Source: Tubulanus polymorphus
Taxonomy: Eukaryota; Nemertea; Palaeonemertea; Tubulaniformes; Tubulanidae
NCBI RefSeq assembly: GCF_964204645.1
Contig: NC_134029.1
Coordinates: forward strand, 24,260,450-24,324,449
DNA length: 64,000 nucleotides
Direction of reading: 5' to 3'
The translations under genes were made by a program, and so were the position numbers. The notes below the pieces were generated by a model. The model had not been told where the DNA came from. It ran no database searches and saw only the letters and a program-made list of their open reading frames with translations. Shown here piece by piece: positions 32,885 through 46,926 of this stretch (position 1 is its first letter; the number at the start of each line of letters is the position of its first letter).

Positions 32885-33044
32885 TACCGTACGGTGCTGC
32901 CGCTACGCTCATCGTTAGCGGATTTTTCTTACACTAATACAAATTGACTCTGGCAGTAGACTCCCATTGATTGCCAGAGTCGGCTCGTGTTGGTGTACGG
33001 AAAATCCGCTAACGACGAGTTTAGCGGCAGCACCGTACGGTGTA
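32885..33044. mobile_element. 160-bp foldback element between the Ig/FN3 genes
   Basis: Arms of about 70 bp. The left begins TACCGTACGGTGCTGCCGC and the right ends with its complement, GCGGCAGCACCGTACGGTGTA. Both hold CGTTAGCGGATTTT and CTCTGGCA or their complements. The outermost bases also contain the short palindrome CCGTACGG. There is no open frame. It may be a MITE. Confidence 0.7.
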
Positions 33045-33361
33045 GTGAAGCGTTCATACTTTCATAGTTGCTGTAGTTTGTTTGTCGACTAAAACAACTG
33101 ATACGAATCCCAGTAGATAAAGTGACCTATCTGTGGATAGAACTAAACTGTTAACAGCAGAATATATTTCGCCCATTTTTCAAAAATTCAAAAAATCGGT
33201 CGTTGTTTTTCCGTATATCACAATGCTTACTACGTCGATATTTGACCCTGATTGTCAATGCGCTGATACCATAGATGTAAACATAGGAATCGTGTACTGT
33301 GTGAACATAGCTACTGATGCCTCGAAAAACTCGAGTTTTTGTGGCAAATAGTAATGAAAAG

Positions 33362-36300
33362 ATGGATCGTTCTTTGATTGCTATTAGTTTATATGTTTGG
33401 ATCTGTTTCTTAATGGAAATTCAATGTAGGTGTAGACAAGATAAGCAGCGTCTAACTTCATCGTGGTATTCAGTGAAATGTCAGCATATCTAAATTATAG
33501 GCAAAGGCTCAGCTGATGACGAATGTAAACCATTCTCGAATATTACCATGAAAATAAAACCCGATGAAGCGATTTGGGGAGAAAACTCGTGGGTTCAATG
33601 CATCGTCGATAACAAGGAGGATTTCTGTGGTGAACCGATACAGCTGATTCAAATCCGCAACAACCTGACGCAATTTCAAGCTAATTTCACCCGCTGGAAC
33701 TGTGAAGTAAGCTTATTACGTTGAATGATAGCGTGAGATTCATGAGTCGAGGTCTATCATAGGTTTCCTATGTCTAATATCGAGATATGAAAATTGCTAC
33801 TATCAATATGCCTATATTTTGTATTTAATGTATTTGGACGGATGGTATATTTATAATCTATCTCTACAGGCGACAAGCGATGATTTTGTCGGTTATAACG
33901 ATATTTTCGGTGAGTGCGATTGGTTTTCCAGGCGTATGTATGGTTTACATATGCGTGAAACAATGTCCAGCTATGGCGGTACGTGGGCCTGTGTATACAA
34001 TAACACTGTAATGGCAACAGCCGAAGTTACTGTGATTCGTAAGTATATTTGGATACCGATGACTTAATACCCGGTCGTGACTTCACTTCAAATTATGAGA
34101 CACGTCTCATGATGGATTGGTTTTGGAACCAAAATTAGCTTAGACAGGTCTTTAGTTATTCGATCGACTAAAGAACCGAAATGAGCACAGGGGGCATCTT
34201 GAGACCAAAATAGTGTTAAGTGTTAAGACTTGTCTTGAAAATGAAATTAGTTGTTCCAACCTTAAAGACAAATCTGACTCGTATCTGTCTTGGTCTCCAA
34301 TGATGAAAACGAAAACTGAAATTCGTCGAATCACCGGCGTTTTATCGTGATTTTGCTATGATTTCAGATGGTCCAGGAGCTCAGGGAATCGAGGCGACCT
34401 CTTCAAAGCGTATTAAACACGAATGGAATCGAGAGGCTTCAATGATAATCGTCGAAGAATATCAAGATTTAGTTTTAATGTGTACCGGATATTACAAATA
34501 TATCCTGACACCTCTGATTTACCACTGGCAAAGGAGAGAAGGACCTATTTCAGTTCAACCCAAAAGAATCGGTCAAAAATCTAAACTCATTTTCCCCTCT
34601 ATAAAAACGACTGATAGCGGTTACTACGAGTGTCGAAAACTGAACAGAGCTGATTATGACAAACGCGAGATAATTGTGGAAGTTTACTGTAGGTCAAATA
34701 AAACTGGAAAATTGGTACCTTGTGAAAGTAAGTGACCGAATAGTAGCTTGTAAGTTAACTTGAAATTTAAAAGCCGAGGAGATAAATATGAACCTAGAAA
34801 TGTGGATCTGCAGTATACATTTTATATTAAGGGTCAGCTCTAACTGGTGTTTATAAAGGTATCGGTATATGCATTCCGCTCCGCCTATCGTCACTATCGA
34901 ATGATGTGGTCATTAACGAATACTAATGACGCATCAGCGTTTGATATCTAAATGGGAACATTTATTCGGTACAGTTGAAATTAGGTCATTTTCGATGAGT
35001 CATATTTCAACCGGAAACCATAGATCGTAGATACAACTTTTCATTTTAACAGAATTCCCCCTCCTCGTCCGTGTATTAAACTGAACATTATTTTCAGAGC
35101 CACCGAAATTAAACTTTGGAAGATCGTGGCTTACACGAAAACCGTACATCGGAGAAAGAGCTGAATTCAAGATATTCTATTATCAGTTGAACCCGAAAGA
35201 CACAGTTGATATAAAGTGTAAAAATGACAAACGTTTGGTCGTTAATTCCTGTCGATTTGGTACAAAACGCGTCGTCAGAAAAATGCCGACAAACTGGGGA
35301 AGAAGACACTGGGAGAAATTGTACTTCGGGCAGTGGAGAATACGAATATGGGACGTAAAATGGGATGATTACGGGTTTTATACGTGTTGGTTGAAAAATA
35401 CAACGAACGGTTTACAAACTTATTTCAACATACGACTGATATCTCCAGGTGAGGACAATCAACAAAAACCCGTATTTGAAAACAGTCATAAATGATTTGT
35501 AGAATGTTGCCAATTCTTTTTGTAGCGTCGCAAAGTCGAGTTAAGAATCTTCAAGTAATATCTGTGACCGCGGAATCAGCTCAGATTTCTTGGGTCTCGT
35601 TGTCTTCACGTCGGAACCAGTATTTTCTGATAGAGTACAGACTGGTAGGAGTTTCCAACTGGACCGTGTCGCCAGTAGTTACGGTTGAAACTGGTTTAGG
35701 GCGACATCAGTTAAACGGTTTATTACCATCCAGTGAATATGAGATTAGAATCAGAGATTGGAATCAACAATCAGTTGAATCAGATACAGCTCCTTCTCAA
35801 TCAATAACACTTATAACTAAAGGTGACACTGCATTTGTCAATGAACTCTTCGTCCATGGTTTTACTAGATAATTTTCAAGTTCTTTCAAACCGATATTTT
35901 GTAAATGATGTTTACGAATGAACTCTTACGTATTTTCAGGATTCGAACCTAATTCTGAAGCGATGTCGACATTTTTAGATTCCGTAGTGATTTTCAAATC
36001 GAGCGAAAAAGTGACTGTTAATTTAGCAGAATCTCCCGGGCGAAATGACGTCACTATCAGCGTTCTAGCCTGTAGTCTTAACGAGACGACTGCAGCGACA
36101 CCTGTACGTTGTAGGTCTTTTAATTTCTCGTCGCCGATTGGTCAGATGCAAGCGCGAATCGACCGTAACGCCCTCTACAGGTATACGGTTAGATTGATTT
36201 ACGATGGTGACGTCATATATTCGAGACACGTGACTGTTGTCGAAGTTGAAGGTATTTCAGAGAAAATAAACGAATTTTCATTTAAATCTTCCATTAATAA

Positions 36301-36496
36301 ATTCGTACACGTTTCGTTTTTATTTTTAAATTCAGATGGAGTATTTGACGGTTTTGATAGTGACGTCACTTTGATCGTCTGCGGTGTTATAGCTATTCTA
36401 CTATTCGGTGTTTTACTGATGATTGTTTACGGCAGAAATATCGTAAAAAATCCACCTAATCAGTGCTGCCAGATGATTGAAGAAAATCCCAGATGA
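33362..36496 (+). CDS. Ig/FN3 single-pass receptor, tandem gene 2
   Basis: Exons 33362-33425, 33501-33706, 33870-34038, 34368-34727, 35098-35448, 35526-35822, 35940-36251 and 36336-36496 give 639 residues. The eight-exon plan and every intron phase equal gene 1, and exons 1 and 3 have the same lengths (64 and 169). The signal peptide is MDRSLIAISLYVWICFLME. Ig domain 1 keeps CKPFSNI and NKEDFCGEP; Ig domain 2 has LVLMCTG and DSGYYEC; Ig domain 3 has DDYGFYTCW. FN3 exon 6 and much of exon 7 are almost identical to gene 1 at the nucleotide level, while the Ig exons have diverged a great deal. One TM helix is followed by a tail with a CC pair. An AATAAA lies at 36755. Confidence 0.78.
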
Positions 36497-37644
<1,148 letters not shown>

Positions 37645-40600
37645 ATGGAGGTAAGCGAATTCTTATGAAAACTTTTGAAACAATTATTTGTCAATCGTTA
37701 TTCAGGGCTGTCGCTTTGCGTTGGGATTTTTACTATACTTACTTAACCAATCAACATCCAATTCTTAACTACGAAAGCATCCTAGGGACATATCTATTAA
37801 AAAATTTTTTGAGGTTAAACTTTTTTGAGTTTGTAACTCGGAATAAACTAGTTTTTACAGTTAAACCTCAAAAATCGCATTTAACTGAGAAAACTAGTTT
37901 ATTCTGAGTTACAAACTCGGAATTAACCTCGAAAATTTTTCTTAATAGATATGTCCCCATGACGCTTCCGAACTTGACAATATTGAAATCTTAAACTGTT
38001 ATTCTTTAAAGCTCTTGAAAAACATGTTCGTAATATAGTTTAGTTATCTCATGATAATATTTCGACGTCTCTTTGTAAAACATATTCACTGGATTCTAAT
38101 TTATATATTATTCTGTTTTCACGCAGAAACCTTCAGACACTGTCGGCTATGCTCTGGCTGGAATCCTGGTTCCAGTTCAGGTATTCGCAGTAATAGGTAT
38201 CGTTGTGGCTCTCGTTCATCTGGTTAAAAAGACTTACCATCGCGGAAATCCGTCTGTTATAGGTCAGTATTAAAACGAATAACTTAGAAACAGGATTCGA
38301 ACCCGATCAATTTTATAACTTTTGTCCGTTTCACATCGCCGATAGATGGGCGTCTCGGACTTATATGAACACTTTAGAAAATGATATTGTAACAACTTCT
38401 TATAACTCTTTTATAATTCGTTGCAACTTCAAGTAGGAATGAATACTATCGAATCTGCTTAATTCGGGTCAACAAAATTCATCCGGCTTAAGGGAAATTC
38501 GAATTAAAAGTTCATTTCCTTTTATATCTGAACAGTTGGACTGCAATTATTATCCGGATTAGTGGGTTATCATATAATCATATTGTGTTACAGCGTAACG
38601 GTCCCAGTAATCGTTCTATCAGGTTCGAATCCCCTATAGAAGAAAAGTAAAACGTTTCATCTGATTCAATCGAAAATTCCTGTGAGAGCTATCGAGTTCA
38701 CTAGATTGTCGCTAGTTAATTAATTCAATATTTTCTCGTCATTTCAGAGTTAATGTGCATCAGTCTAGTGCTGGGTCTAACGTTAAAGACAGTGTCTTAC
38801 TTAGAAGTGTTGGTCGGGATGATCGGAAAGTCGTCGATATTTCGAGGTGTTGACTATCGGATTATCACGTTACAGTCGTATTATTTGAATTACAATATTG
38901 CGATACACGGTTTCGTCATAGGAGTTGACAGGTAACTAGTGATGAAACTCACTCCGGGTCCGCGTTGTAAAGATTATTAAATCCCTGCACACTAACAATG
39001 AAACAGGAGTCTGAAATAAGACTGATTACGTAATGAGAAGTGATGCAAAAATATGTGATGACATATATAGCATCGAAATAACAAACTAAACAAACTTGAA
39101 GTAGGGAAAACTGGGAGGGGGAAGCTAGAATTGAGACCAGTGGACTGGCATACGTATCAAATCATTCCATTTTCAGAGCAAGAATCATAGAAATTATAAG
39201 TAAACGTGGAATCTGATTATACTGTAGAATCTATGAAACAAAATGTAATGATTTTAAATGAATCATCTGTTTTATTTTAGATGTTTTTGTTTAAAGTTCA
39301 TTAAAAGATACGCAGTTTTTGTGAAGGAATCACCGCTTGTATTGCGGGTATCAGTGGCGTTTGTGCCTTGGCTGATGGCAGGTAAGAACCATTTCTTAAT
39401 CCTGTAAGCTTTGCTTTCATTGCCTTCGTTATAGATTAAGAATGAAAATCCTGGTTCACAATCCAAAATAGACAAGAGACAAGAGTAGAAGAAGTAGAGA
39501 TTTTCGATGTTTTAAAGAAACGCAATAATGTCACTTAATAATATGTTTTAGTCCAATAAGTTAGGTTTTTGATGAATCTTTCAATGTTATAAATATCGCT
39601 CGGTTATTTCAAGTGGTTTTGACACTTCGACGTTTTGTCTTTAACAAAATATATAATACATTTTACAGGAATTTTAACGTTAATCAACGCGACGGTGCAG
39701 AATGGTACAGTTTACAACCCGTGGGAATTCCAATGTGATTTTGACCCGATGGAACTCTCAGGCGTCAGACTATCAGTTATTAGTATCTGCAGTATAACAC
39801 CACTACTGACAACATCAGTCCTCAACGTGTTTATATTCAGAGCTAAGTTACTCGGTTATAAAGTCGTTACAAGTCCTTTAAGGAAGCATCTATTCAGTGA
39901 GTACTATTCCGATTTCGATGCTGTAGGTGAGGTAGTATACACCAGGATGGCAGTGGCTCTCACGACGGCTTTGACATATTCGTATTTTCCGGCTGAAGTA
40001 TTTCGTATTCTAGGTCTTGCATTCTATGAAACTACGCCCTACCTCGGAACGGTCTGCGTGTTGTTAGAGATTACGTTGACAGCCACAGTACCGGTCGTTT
40101 TATTCATATCCAGGCGGGATATTCTCGGCAAGTTGAAGATATGGTTCAAAACAAAACGGGACAAGTTTCTAAGACGTGATGCTGACGTAAGTCCCCTGTC
40201 ATTTCACGTGTCTCTACCGACGCCCAAACCGAGGGATAACGTGAGGTTTATCTTCGTGATTCCGCAGCAAGAGGGCGGTAATCCGGGTAGTCAGGAGGTT
40301 TATAGAGGCGGCAATGGAACCGTTGAAGACGAACTCGGTTCACCTGAAGTGAGAATTGTTGCCGATTTTCCGAGATCGGAAATCCAATCTACGCCGGTCA
40401 ATCCAAGAATTTCTCAATCTGATTTTCCAAAACGACACAGTAGTCTCGAGATGCGCTGTTCATTCAGGAATGACAAACTCAGTATAACATCATGTTTATC
40501 ACCCGAATCGTTAATCACTATCGGTTATTCTAGTCCTTTAAAGTTCGCCCCAGACGGCAACCGTTCTCCGAACATATTCAAGTTTAATTTTGACGTTTCT

Positions 40601-40948
40601 GCTAAAACAGATGACGTCACCGAAAGTAATATAAATGAACTACCCGATTTTATCGTGTTAAATCCATGGTGCAGTCCCGGGGAGCAAGGTCTCCCGAGTA
40701 AGGAGTTTAAATCGCGGTCTAATGTCAGGCCGTACGGGGATAGCATCAGCAAGACGAATAGCGACAGAAAGACTCGATTCTCGATGTCAACTCAAAATAT
40801 GTTCACCATAAACGATCAGTCGGCGAATGTGCTGTCTCTGTCTGATTCATCACTTCACAATAAACGCCTTCAAGAGAAGTCGATCTTGGAAACTTCTGAT
40901 CTTCCACAGGCTGAGATTAAAGATATAACACGTTCCCAAATGTTTTGA
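37645..40948 (+). CDS. Divergent 7TM receptor with long cytosolic tail, six exons
   Basis: Exons 37645-37650, 38127-38262, 38536-38622, 38748-38931, 39281-39381 and 39669-40948 give 597 residues. Exon 1 is only ATG GAG with donor GTAAGC; exon 2 then opens with KPSDTVGYALAG and TM1. TM2 is in exon 3 and TM3 in exon 4, ending FVIGVDR with the next exon supplying C, so the DRY motif reads DRC. TM4 (VSVAFVPWLMAG) is split between exons 5 and 6. Exon 6 supplies an extracellular loop with two N-glycosylation sites, TM5 to TM7, and a tail of about 250 residues rich in Ser and Pro. TM7 has no NPxxY, and TM1 lacks the usual Asn. It is class-A-like but very divergent; ligand unknown. The last codons and stop lie in a dispersed repeat. 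Confidence 0.72.
37774..37967. mobile_element. Foldback element in intron 1 of the divergent GPCR
   Basis: Two arms of about 85 bp. The left has GGGACATATCTATTAA and GAGTTTGTAACTCGGAATAA; the right has their complements (TTATTCTGAGTTACAAACTC, TTAATAGATATGTCCC). Each arm also contains a smaller palindrome. No coding capacity. Confidence 0.75.
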
Positions 40949-41303
40949 TACTTTCTCAGTTTGTATCAAAAATATTGCCAATTTCTGGTCATTGAGTCCT
41001 GAAAAATGATAAATTTACAGCGCAAAATCGTACAAACGTGTCAATTATACTTCTAAACACTTTATTTGCGGACCAGTTTATGAATTGAGCGTGGGCCATA
41101 GAGCGCTATATCCGCCTGTGATCTCGACTTTCAATTTATTACGTAAGCTATTCGTGAACAAAATGCGGCCGGCGCACAATAGAAACTTCGCTCTATGTAT
41201 TCTTTCATTACCGCCGACAAAGAGGACCGATATTTCGCAAATTGGATTCGGGAGGTTTAAACCTCCCAAGGTCAAATCACTAAAATTGTGACCTTCGTGG
41301 AGA
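40923..41303 (+). repeat. Inverted-repeat partner 1, overlapping the GPCR stop codon
   Basis: About 380 bp that recur in inverted orientation at 46927-47310. The matching part begins within the last codons of the GPCR (ATAACACGTTCCCAAATG) and runs through the stop and downstream flank. It contains the perfect palindrome GGGAGGTTTAAACCTCCC near its right end. Confidence 0.8.
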
Positions 41304-44300
41304 TTATCTAAATAGCCGATGGTAATCAAATTTAGCAGAACTTTTTACCCAAACGTTTAATGGTTGAAAATCTTTCAATGGCATTCCTAAGTATTTGATG
41401 AAAGTTGAGAAATCATAAGATATTCATATAACCATGGACTCTAAAACCTAAATCGTTTAAGAGTCCCTGGTATAAAAAAAAAACTTTGCATAACGAAGAA
41501 GCAAAAATTCGAATCTGATTCATCTGTTTGGAATTGATTCTTATGAAATGGAAACAAATGCGTGAGCACTACTCATTGATTCGTTCATTATTGTACTATA
41601 TGTTTCATTTGTTGACCGTAAGACGTTGACATTATGTCAATTTCATTCAATTTACTTTGCGGCTTTACAACGGCTATTTCACTGGTTCTGCGTGATGAGA
41701 TAATTCTGATTAAAGTTATTGTATTAATTTCTATATGTATATACGTAATGATACTCTTTCTGAATAAAGGATGCACGTTATTCGAATCCCCACCATTGTT
41801 CTCTACAATGTACGTTAATCAAACTCACGATAAAACCAGAGCCAAAACCATGGACTCAATAAAGAAGAATCCGTGGTCAAACATACAATTCTAATTTCCC
41901 CGTTAGTTCACTGATGCCGGCAGTTTCTATCGAATGCAAGGATTCTAGCCAATCAGAGAGGCGCATGCAAACATCCATTGGCATGTAAGTTATAGTACAA
42001 CTTAGACAATAATCAAGGTGCGAGCCAATGTCAGTAACTAGAATATGTTCTTTCATCAAATATATATAACTCAGCAGTAGTCAGTTAGTTGAGTTTGTTT
42101 GACTTGTTTTGTATTTCATCAATAAATCTATTTCATTCTATTTTAAAGTACAAACTAAACGCTTGAATTGCTTATAACACGACCAGGTATGAATTAGAAT
42201 AGATTGGCTTAATATTTCGAATGCAAATTTGGCGATTAAGCAATCGGAAATTCGAAGTGCTTGAGAAATTTTTCAATACGCCCATTACTTCGAATAGCGA
42301 TAAGTTCATTGACACATGTGACCATTGTTTTGTTACTTTCGATAGCGATTCGAATAAGCTATGCGACAGCTAACGACAGCACAATCGCAATATCAACAGA
42401 AGTTCATTTTATCCTACATGATGAGGCTAAATTCAGTGAAATCGATCGTGTTCTGAAATATATATTTTCCTGGATACATTTTGTTTATTGTAGCTATTCT
42501 ATGCGGTTTATACATTAACCTGCTATAACATATTGACCGTTTTCAAGAACCCAAAAATTACAATTTTCTGGGAATCTGTTTTTTCCAAAAACAACCCAAA
42601 CCCGAAATTGTGTACAGTTAGTACGCAGCGTATATAATGTCGGATTAGAGAATATTGAAAAAACTTAGAAAAAGTTCAGTGAAGGAAAATAAGCTCAGCA
42701 GTGACAAATTGTCATTTCATCTCCTTCACGTGATTAATTGATGTCCAAATATGTTCTACCGTGAAAACTCTGCATTTAGCGTCAAACGAATTTTTGTATA
42801 CGTATCTCAGGATGCATGCTCTTCAAAAAGGTAGCCTATTAGGAAAAAACTTATCCGGTAAAATCCTAATTTGTCCTAAACGATATTCCAACTATTATTT
42901 TGTTAATTATTCAACTATCATCACTAACTGGGTAAGTTAGTTGAACTTACATAAAGATATATCATTAGGGACACTTCAATTTCACACCATTCAATATCAT
43001 AAGGGAACAAAATTCTTTGAAACTTGGTTAATGGTAGTTCTTAAGACTAGGTTTTGTTTCCGGAATTTACTAAATGTACCAATTCTAATAATTCACTCAT
43101 TGAAGCTTCTATACATCAGAAGCGAAAGCTCGTGCGTCGAAATAAATAGTTAACCTTTAAAGTACTACTCGTCTCTTCATTTAAATTCAAGTAATATAAG
43201 TCTTTATTGATTCTTTTTTTGTTGGAATATGCATAACTTTTTCTGGGCAAATTTCTATATTCTGTCAAGTCATGGACGTTTTAGAGTCCATGGTCAAGGT
43301 ATTTTGGCTATAACGAATATAACTAACTCCCTGGGGCAACGATGTGGCTGATGAAATGATCTCTCCCATTGTAGTCCCACCATTTAATTACTCATTGTAT
43401 AACAACTCTCACAATTAAGCCTCGGACTCTTCAACGAATTATGAGTGCATGCTTTAGTATAGGCTCTGATATAGAGCATATTGTCTTGATTTAGAACATG
43501 TATGCATAAACTCTAGGCTGCAAAGAAATACGTATTCAGCGGCTCTAATCGAGTTAAATCTTTCGTGATAGATTAACACAGAAAGGCGGCACCCAATCGC
43601 TGCTTATTGACATTAGGCACAAGTCACTGTTATGTTCATTAGTAAAACTAATATATAATTACAAGTGAGGAGGGAAAATGTATAAATTGAATTTATAAAT
43701 GAATTTATAAGAATTTAGCATGCATCGGAGTGCACTTAAATTGGATTATTACAAAATAACTCACTTCAAAATTTATGATATTGTTTCATTGATATTTATT
43801 ACTTTAAAGCGATTCACTTTAAGAACTTTGGTCAACAATAAGTCTGACCTGCAAATCAAATCATCGGGAGACAAAATACTGTTTCAAAAAATCATATTGC
43901 TAATACATTCCTAATCTTAACCTTTCGCCATAAACCTACTGGATTTAGGGCCTGGGGTAAAATCTAGGTAAAATCCTCACTTGGCGATTTTTCAAGAACA
44001 TTTGAAAGCACGATATTTATTCAAACATATTCATCCACAATACAACTGCAATATATTTAACTGTGCATTGATCTCTTTTGATGAAATAAATCTTTAAATA
44101 AATTCATAGAATAAATGAAATTAATGAACTTTTTATTCATACTATCTTTTCATATTCTTATTCATACTATATTTTAATTCGAACTAAATAACTCTTTTTA
44201 ACTTGTGGTATAGTATGCTTATGATATGGATTCGATTTACGTATCAATATTTTCATGTTGACGGGGGCCTGATGATGGCTAATAGCATTAGCCGAAACAT

Positions 44301-46926
44301 TGCTCGTAGAACATTTGATTTTTAGCTGAATTCATTGTGGGATTTGTCTCGTTATTCACCATACACGGATATTGTGTATTTTCTTCTCATTTTCATGTTG
44401 GTTTTGAACAACTTAAATTTTGCGATTCTAATCCCTTATTAACTTTAGATGACAGTAATACCTTCAATTTACATGTAAAATATGATCACTGCTGAAAGTG
44501 TAATAAGGAATATATATTTACTCCAGTGACAATATTTTGATTCAAAGATTTAACTCAATCATCTAGTCCGAGTCTGTATGGTAAAACCTCTGGCTAACCA
44601 AGAGCTAACCGAATACCGACAATAGAAGGTGGTCGCTTAAAAATTAGTTAATTTACGCAACAGGAATCTATCTTGATTTCAAGGGCACTTCAATTAATCG
44701 TTTCAATAGTGACCACTGTAAATTAGCCAGTAGTTTCAACGACCGAATTCAATCAACCGATTCGTATCCTAAGAATGAGAATTGTATCTAACCACAGTAG
44801 TTATTCCTCATCAAACGTTCGTTCATCATATTATACATCTATACATCATTACTATCATCTTCAGTTAAAAGAAGTGCAATAAAATCTTGAATCTATGAGT
44901 TGAGTTTTTTTGAACATAATAAATTGTGTTGATTTTATGTTAGTTAAATCAAATATTGGGAATATTTTACCGGGGGATTTTTACTTTGGGGATAATAAGC
45001 TAAATTATTTTATATCATCGGTTTTCATTAAGAAAAAAAAACAACTATTAATCTTAACTACACTTATATTCCTTTTGGAACATTAAGATTCTTTCATTGA
45101 ATTTAATATGTTATTTCGTACATAGTTCATCACAGTGCGTCATTCACGCTTAAATGTACAAAAATTCTTTACAGAGTTCAAAATATAAACCAACAATCTC
45201 ATCTCAAGCATGTACTAGCGCTGACGCTATGGGATAAAACCAAGTCTCGATTCATTGCCTTAAATGTGGGTACATTCATTCAAATCAGGACTAAAATACG
45301 CTTATATGAATATCTTGCATGATATCATTTTACATTACGGGTGTCTCATAGGCCTAGTTTTACTTGTACATTGTCATCAATTGATTAAACATCCCAAGTA
45401 ACTTCTTTATTTACTTATGGCTTAATCACTGGTATTCAATAGCTAGTCGGCTATAGAAAGACTAACCCGATAAAATTCTATTAACCGTTCGTCCAGAGTC
45501 GAACACTCGCGCGTTAATTCGCAACGATTTTAAAGAAAGAAAATGATTGCATGAAATCTACTTTTCGTATCAATCGGCGTCCAATCTCTTAAACCATCCT
45601 AAACACAGTAGTGTAGTAGTTTGTGTCTATTTGCTTTTGCTGATGTCATTTAACATAACAATGGAAATGTATTCGTTTATTTGGAAATTATATGAAGATA
45701 TGGAGTAATCATGTGACAAATCAAATTATTACTGCAAGGCAAAACATAGCGCACTTCAGATATATGATATGGCCTTAAAGACTTTTCATATATTAACAGT
45801 CCAGTTTAACGTCTATTGATATGAATGGTCCAGTTTTGATATGACTGTCGCAACAGTTGGAATAAAACCTATGAAATCTAGGGGCATTTATCTCATGAAA
45901 TTTAGATTTGAGATAATTGTATTGTATTGTATGAGGATTAAACATTTCAATGGCTGGTGATTATTTGTGATGAAGTAATCAGTGAGATGGACTGTGATTG
46001 AGGCACTCGGGTCAGATAATATTTTTAGATAAAACAGTGCATTTGTTAAAGCAGAACACATGATTTTAAACTATATATAAGTAGCTAAACCGTTAATTTT
46101 CATTCCTAACTTTTCATCACTCCCGATTATCAAAAATAATTCAACAGTTTGATTAACGGATAGTTGCAGTTAACAACATTTCTATCTGATAGAGAAGGTA
46201 TACAGGTATACAGAGGAACAAGAAAAGAACATCCAACTAGACACTGAAAAATCTTTATTCGGGTTTTTTACCTGGGGCCTTTACCTTGGGGTATATTTAA
46301 CAAGGGGATTTTTACTGAAAGGGACCTTTACGGGGCGAGTTTTTACCCGATCACATCGATTATTGAATGACATGTTCGATAAAATCATGACAAAAACTGG
46401 TATCACTGGTACAATTTGCTAATTTTCGCTGTTCGGGTGGTTCTGTAGACTATTGGCTATACCGTTGGTAACTGACTAGCTATTTGTATCACTGATCGGA
46501 CTGTGAAAATATAGCTTTGACAAAACCACAACGAGAAATGAATCAAATGCAATATTTTACTCGAAAACGAGCTTAACCACGGAATCAGTAACGTTTTTTT
46601 ACAGTCCATGGCTGAAATGACGCTATTGAAAAAATCAATGAGAAATACTGCCTCCGATTTTTATGACGAAAATATAGGAATGAATTCTGAACAGAATCAA
46701 ATCAGGTTGTTCTTATTGGTATTGTGTATACATTTATTTCATTTATTAGATATTTCACGTAATTCGTGTAATTAGGAAAAACTCGATCCAATAATTGGTT
46801 TTTCTTTCGGTTTTACGTAATTTACAACTTACCAAATATGGACTACATGGTTTGACATTAAAACCAGCGAGCATTATGGTATCAAGTTCAACCAAAATTG
46901 ATAACGATCGGCCTTTCGTAGAATCT
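41304..46926. other. Gene-poor region between the two inverted repeat arms
   Basis: 5.6 kb without a supported gene. Short frames (41634-41894, 42261-42518 and 43720-43914) have no domain or splice evidence. It holds a Penelope-like foldback remnant near 43080-43165 (GCGAAAGCTCGTGC) and a hammerhead-like motif at 44269. Possibly the interior or footprint of a decayed element bounded by the inverted arms. Confidence 0.5.
44269..44400 (+). mobile_element. Repeat end with hammerhead-like core (Penelope-like), copy 1
   Basis: CTGATGA at 44269, a GGCTAAT/ATTAGCC stem with an AGC loop, then GAAAC at 44293-44297. The tail (TTGTGGGATTTGTCTCG, then CACGGATATTGTGTATTTTCTTC) is shared with the copies at 48589 and 60912. 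A bulged T at the stem II base departs from a canonical hammerhead. Confidence 0.5.

Noticed and set aside
33133-33351. 72-codon frame upstream of the second Ig/FN3 gene
   Set aside because: GTG start. The real signal-peptide exon is 33362-33425, in the same place as in gene 1.
41634-41894. 86-codon ATG frame with a hydrophobic stretch
   Set aside because: Single hydrophobic segment, no family resemblance, in repeat-rich DNA; probably chance.
44269-44297. Active canonical hammerhead ribozyme
   Set aside because: Core elements are present but stem II has a bulged T next to CTGATGA, and stems I and III with a cleavage site were not convincing by eye.
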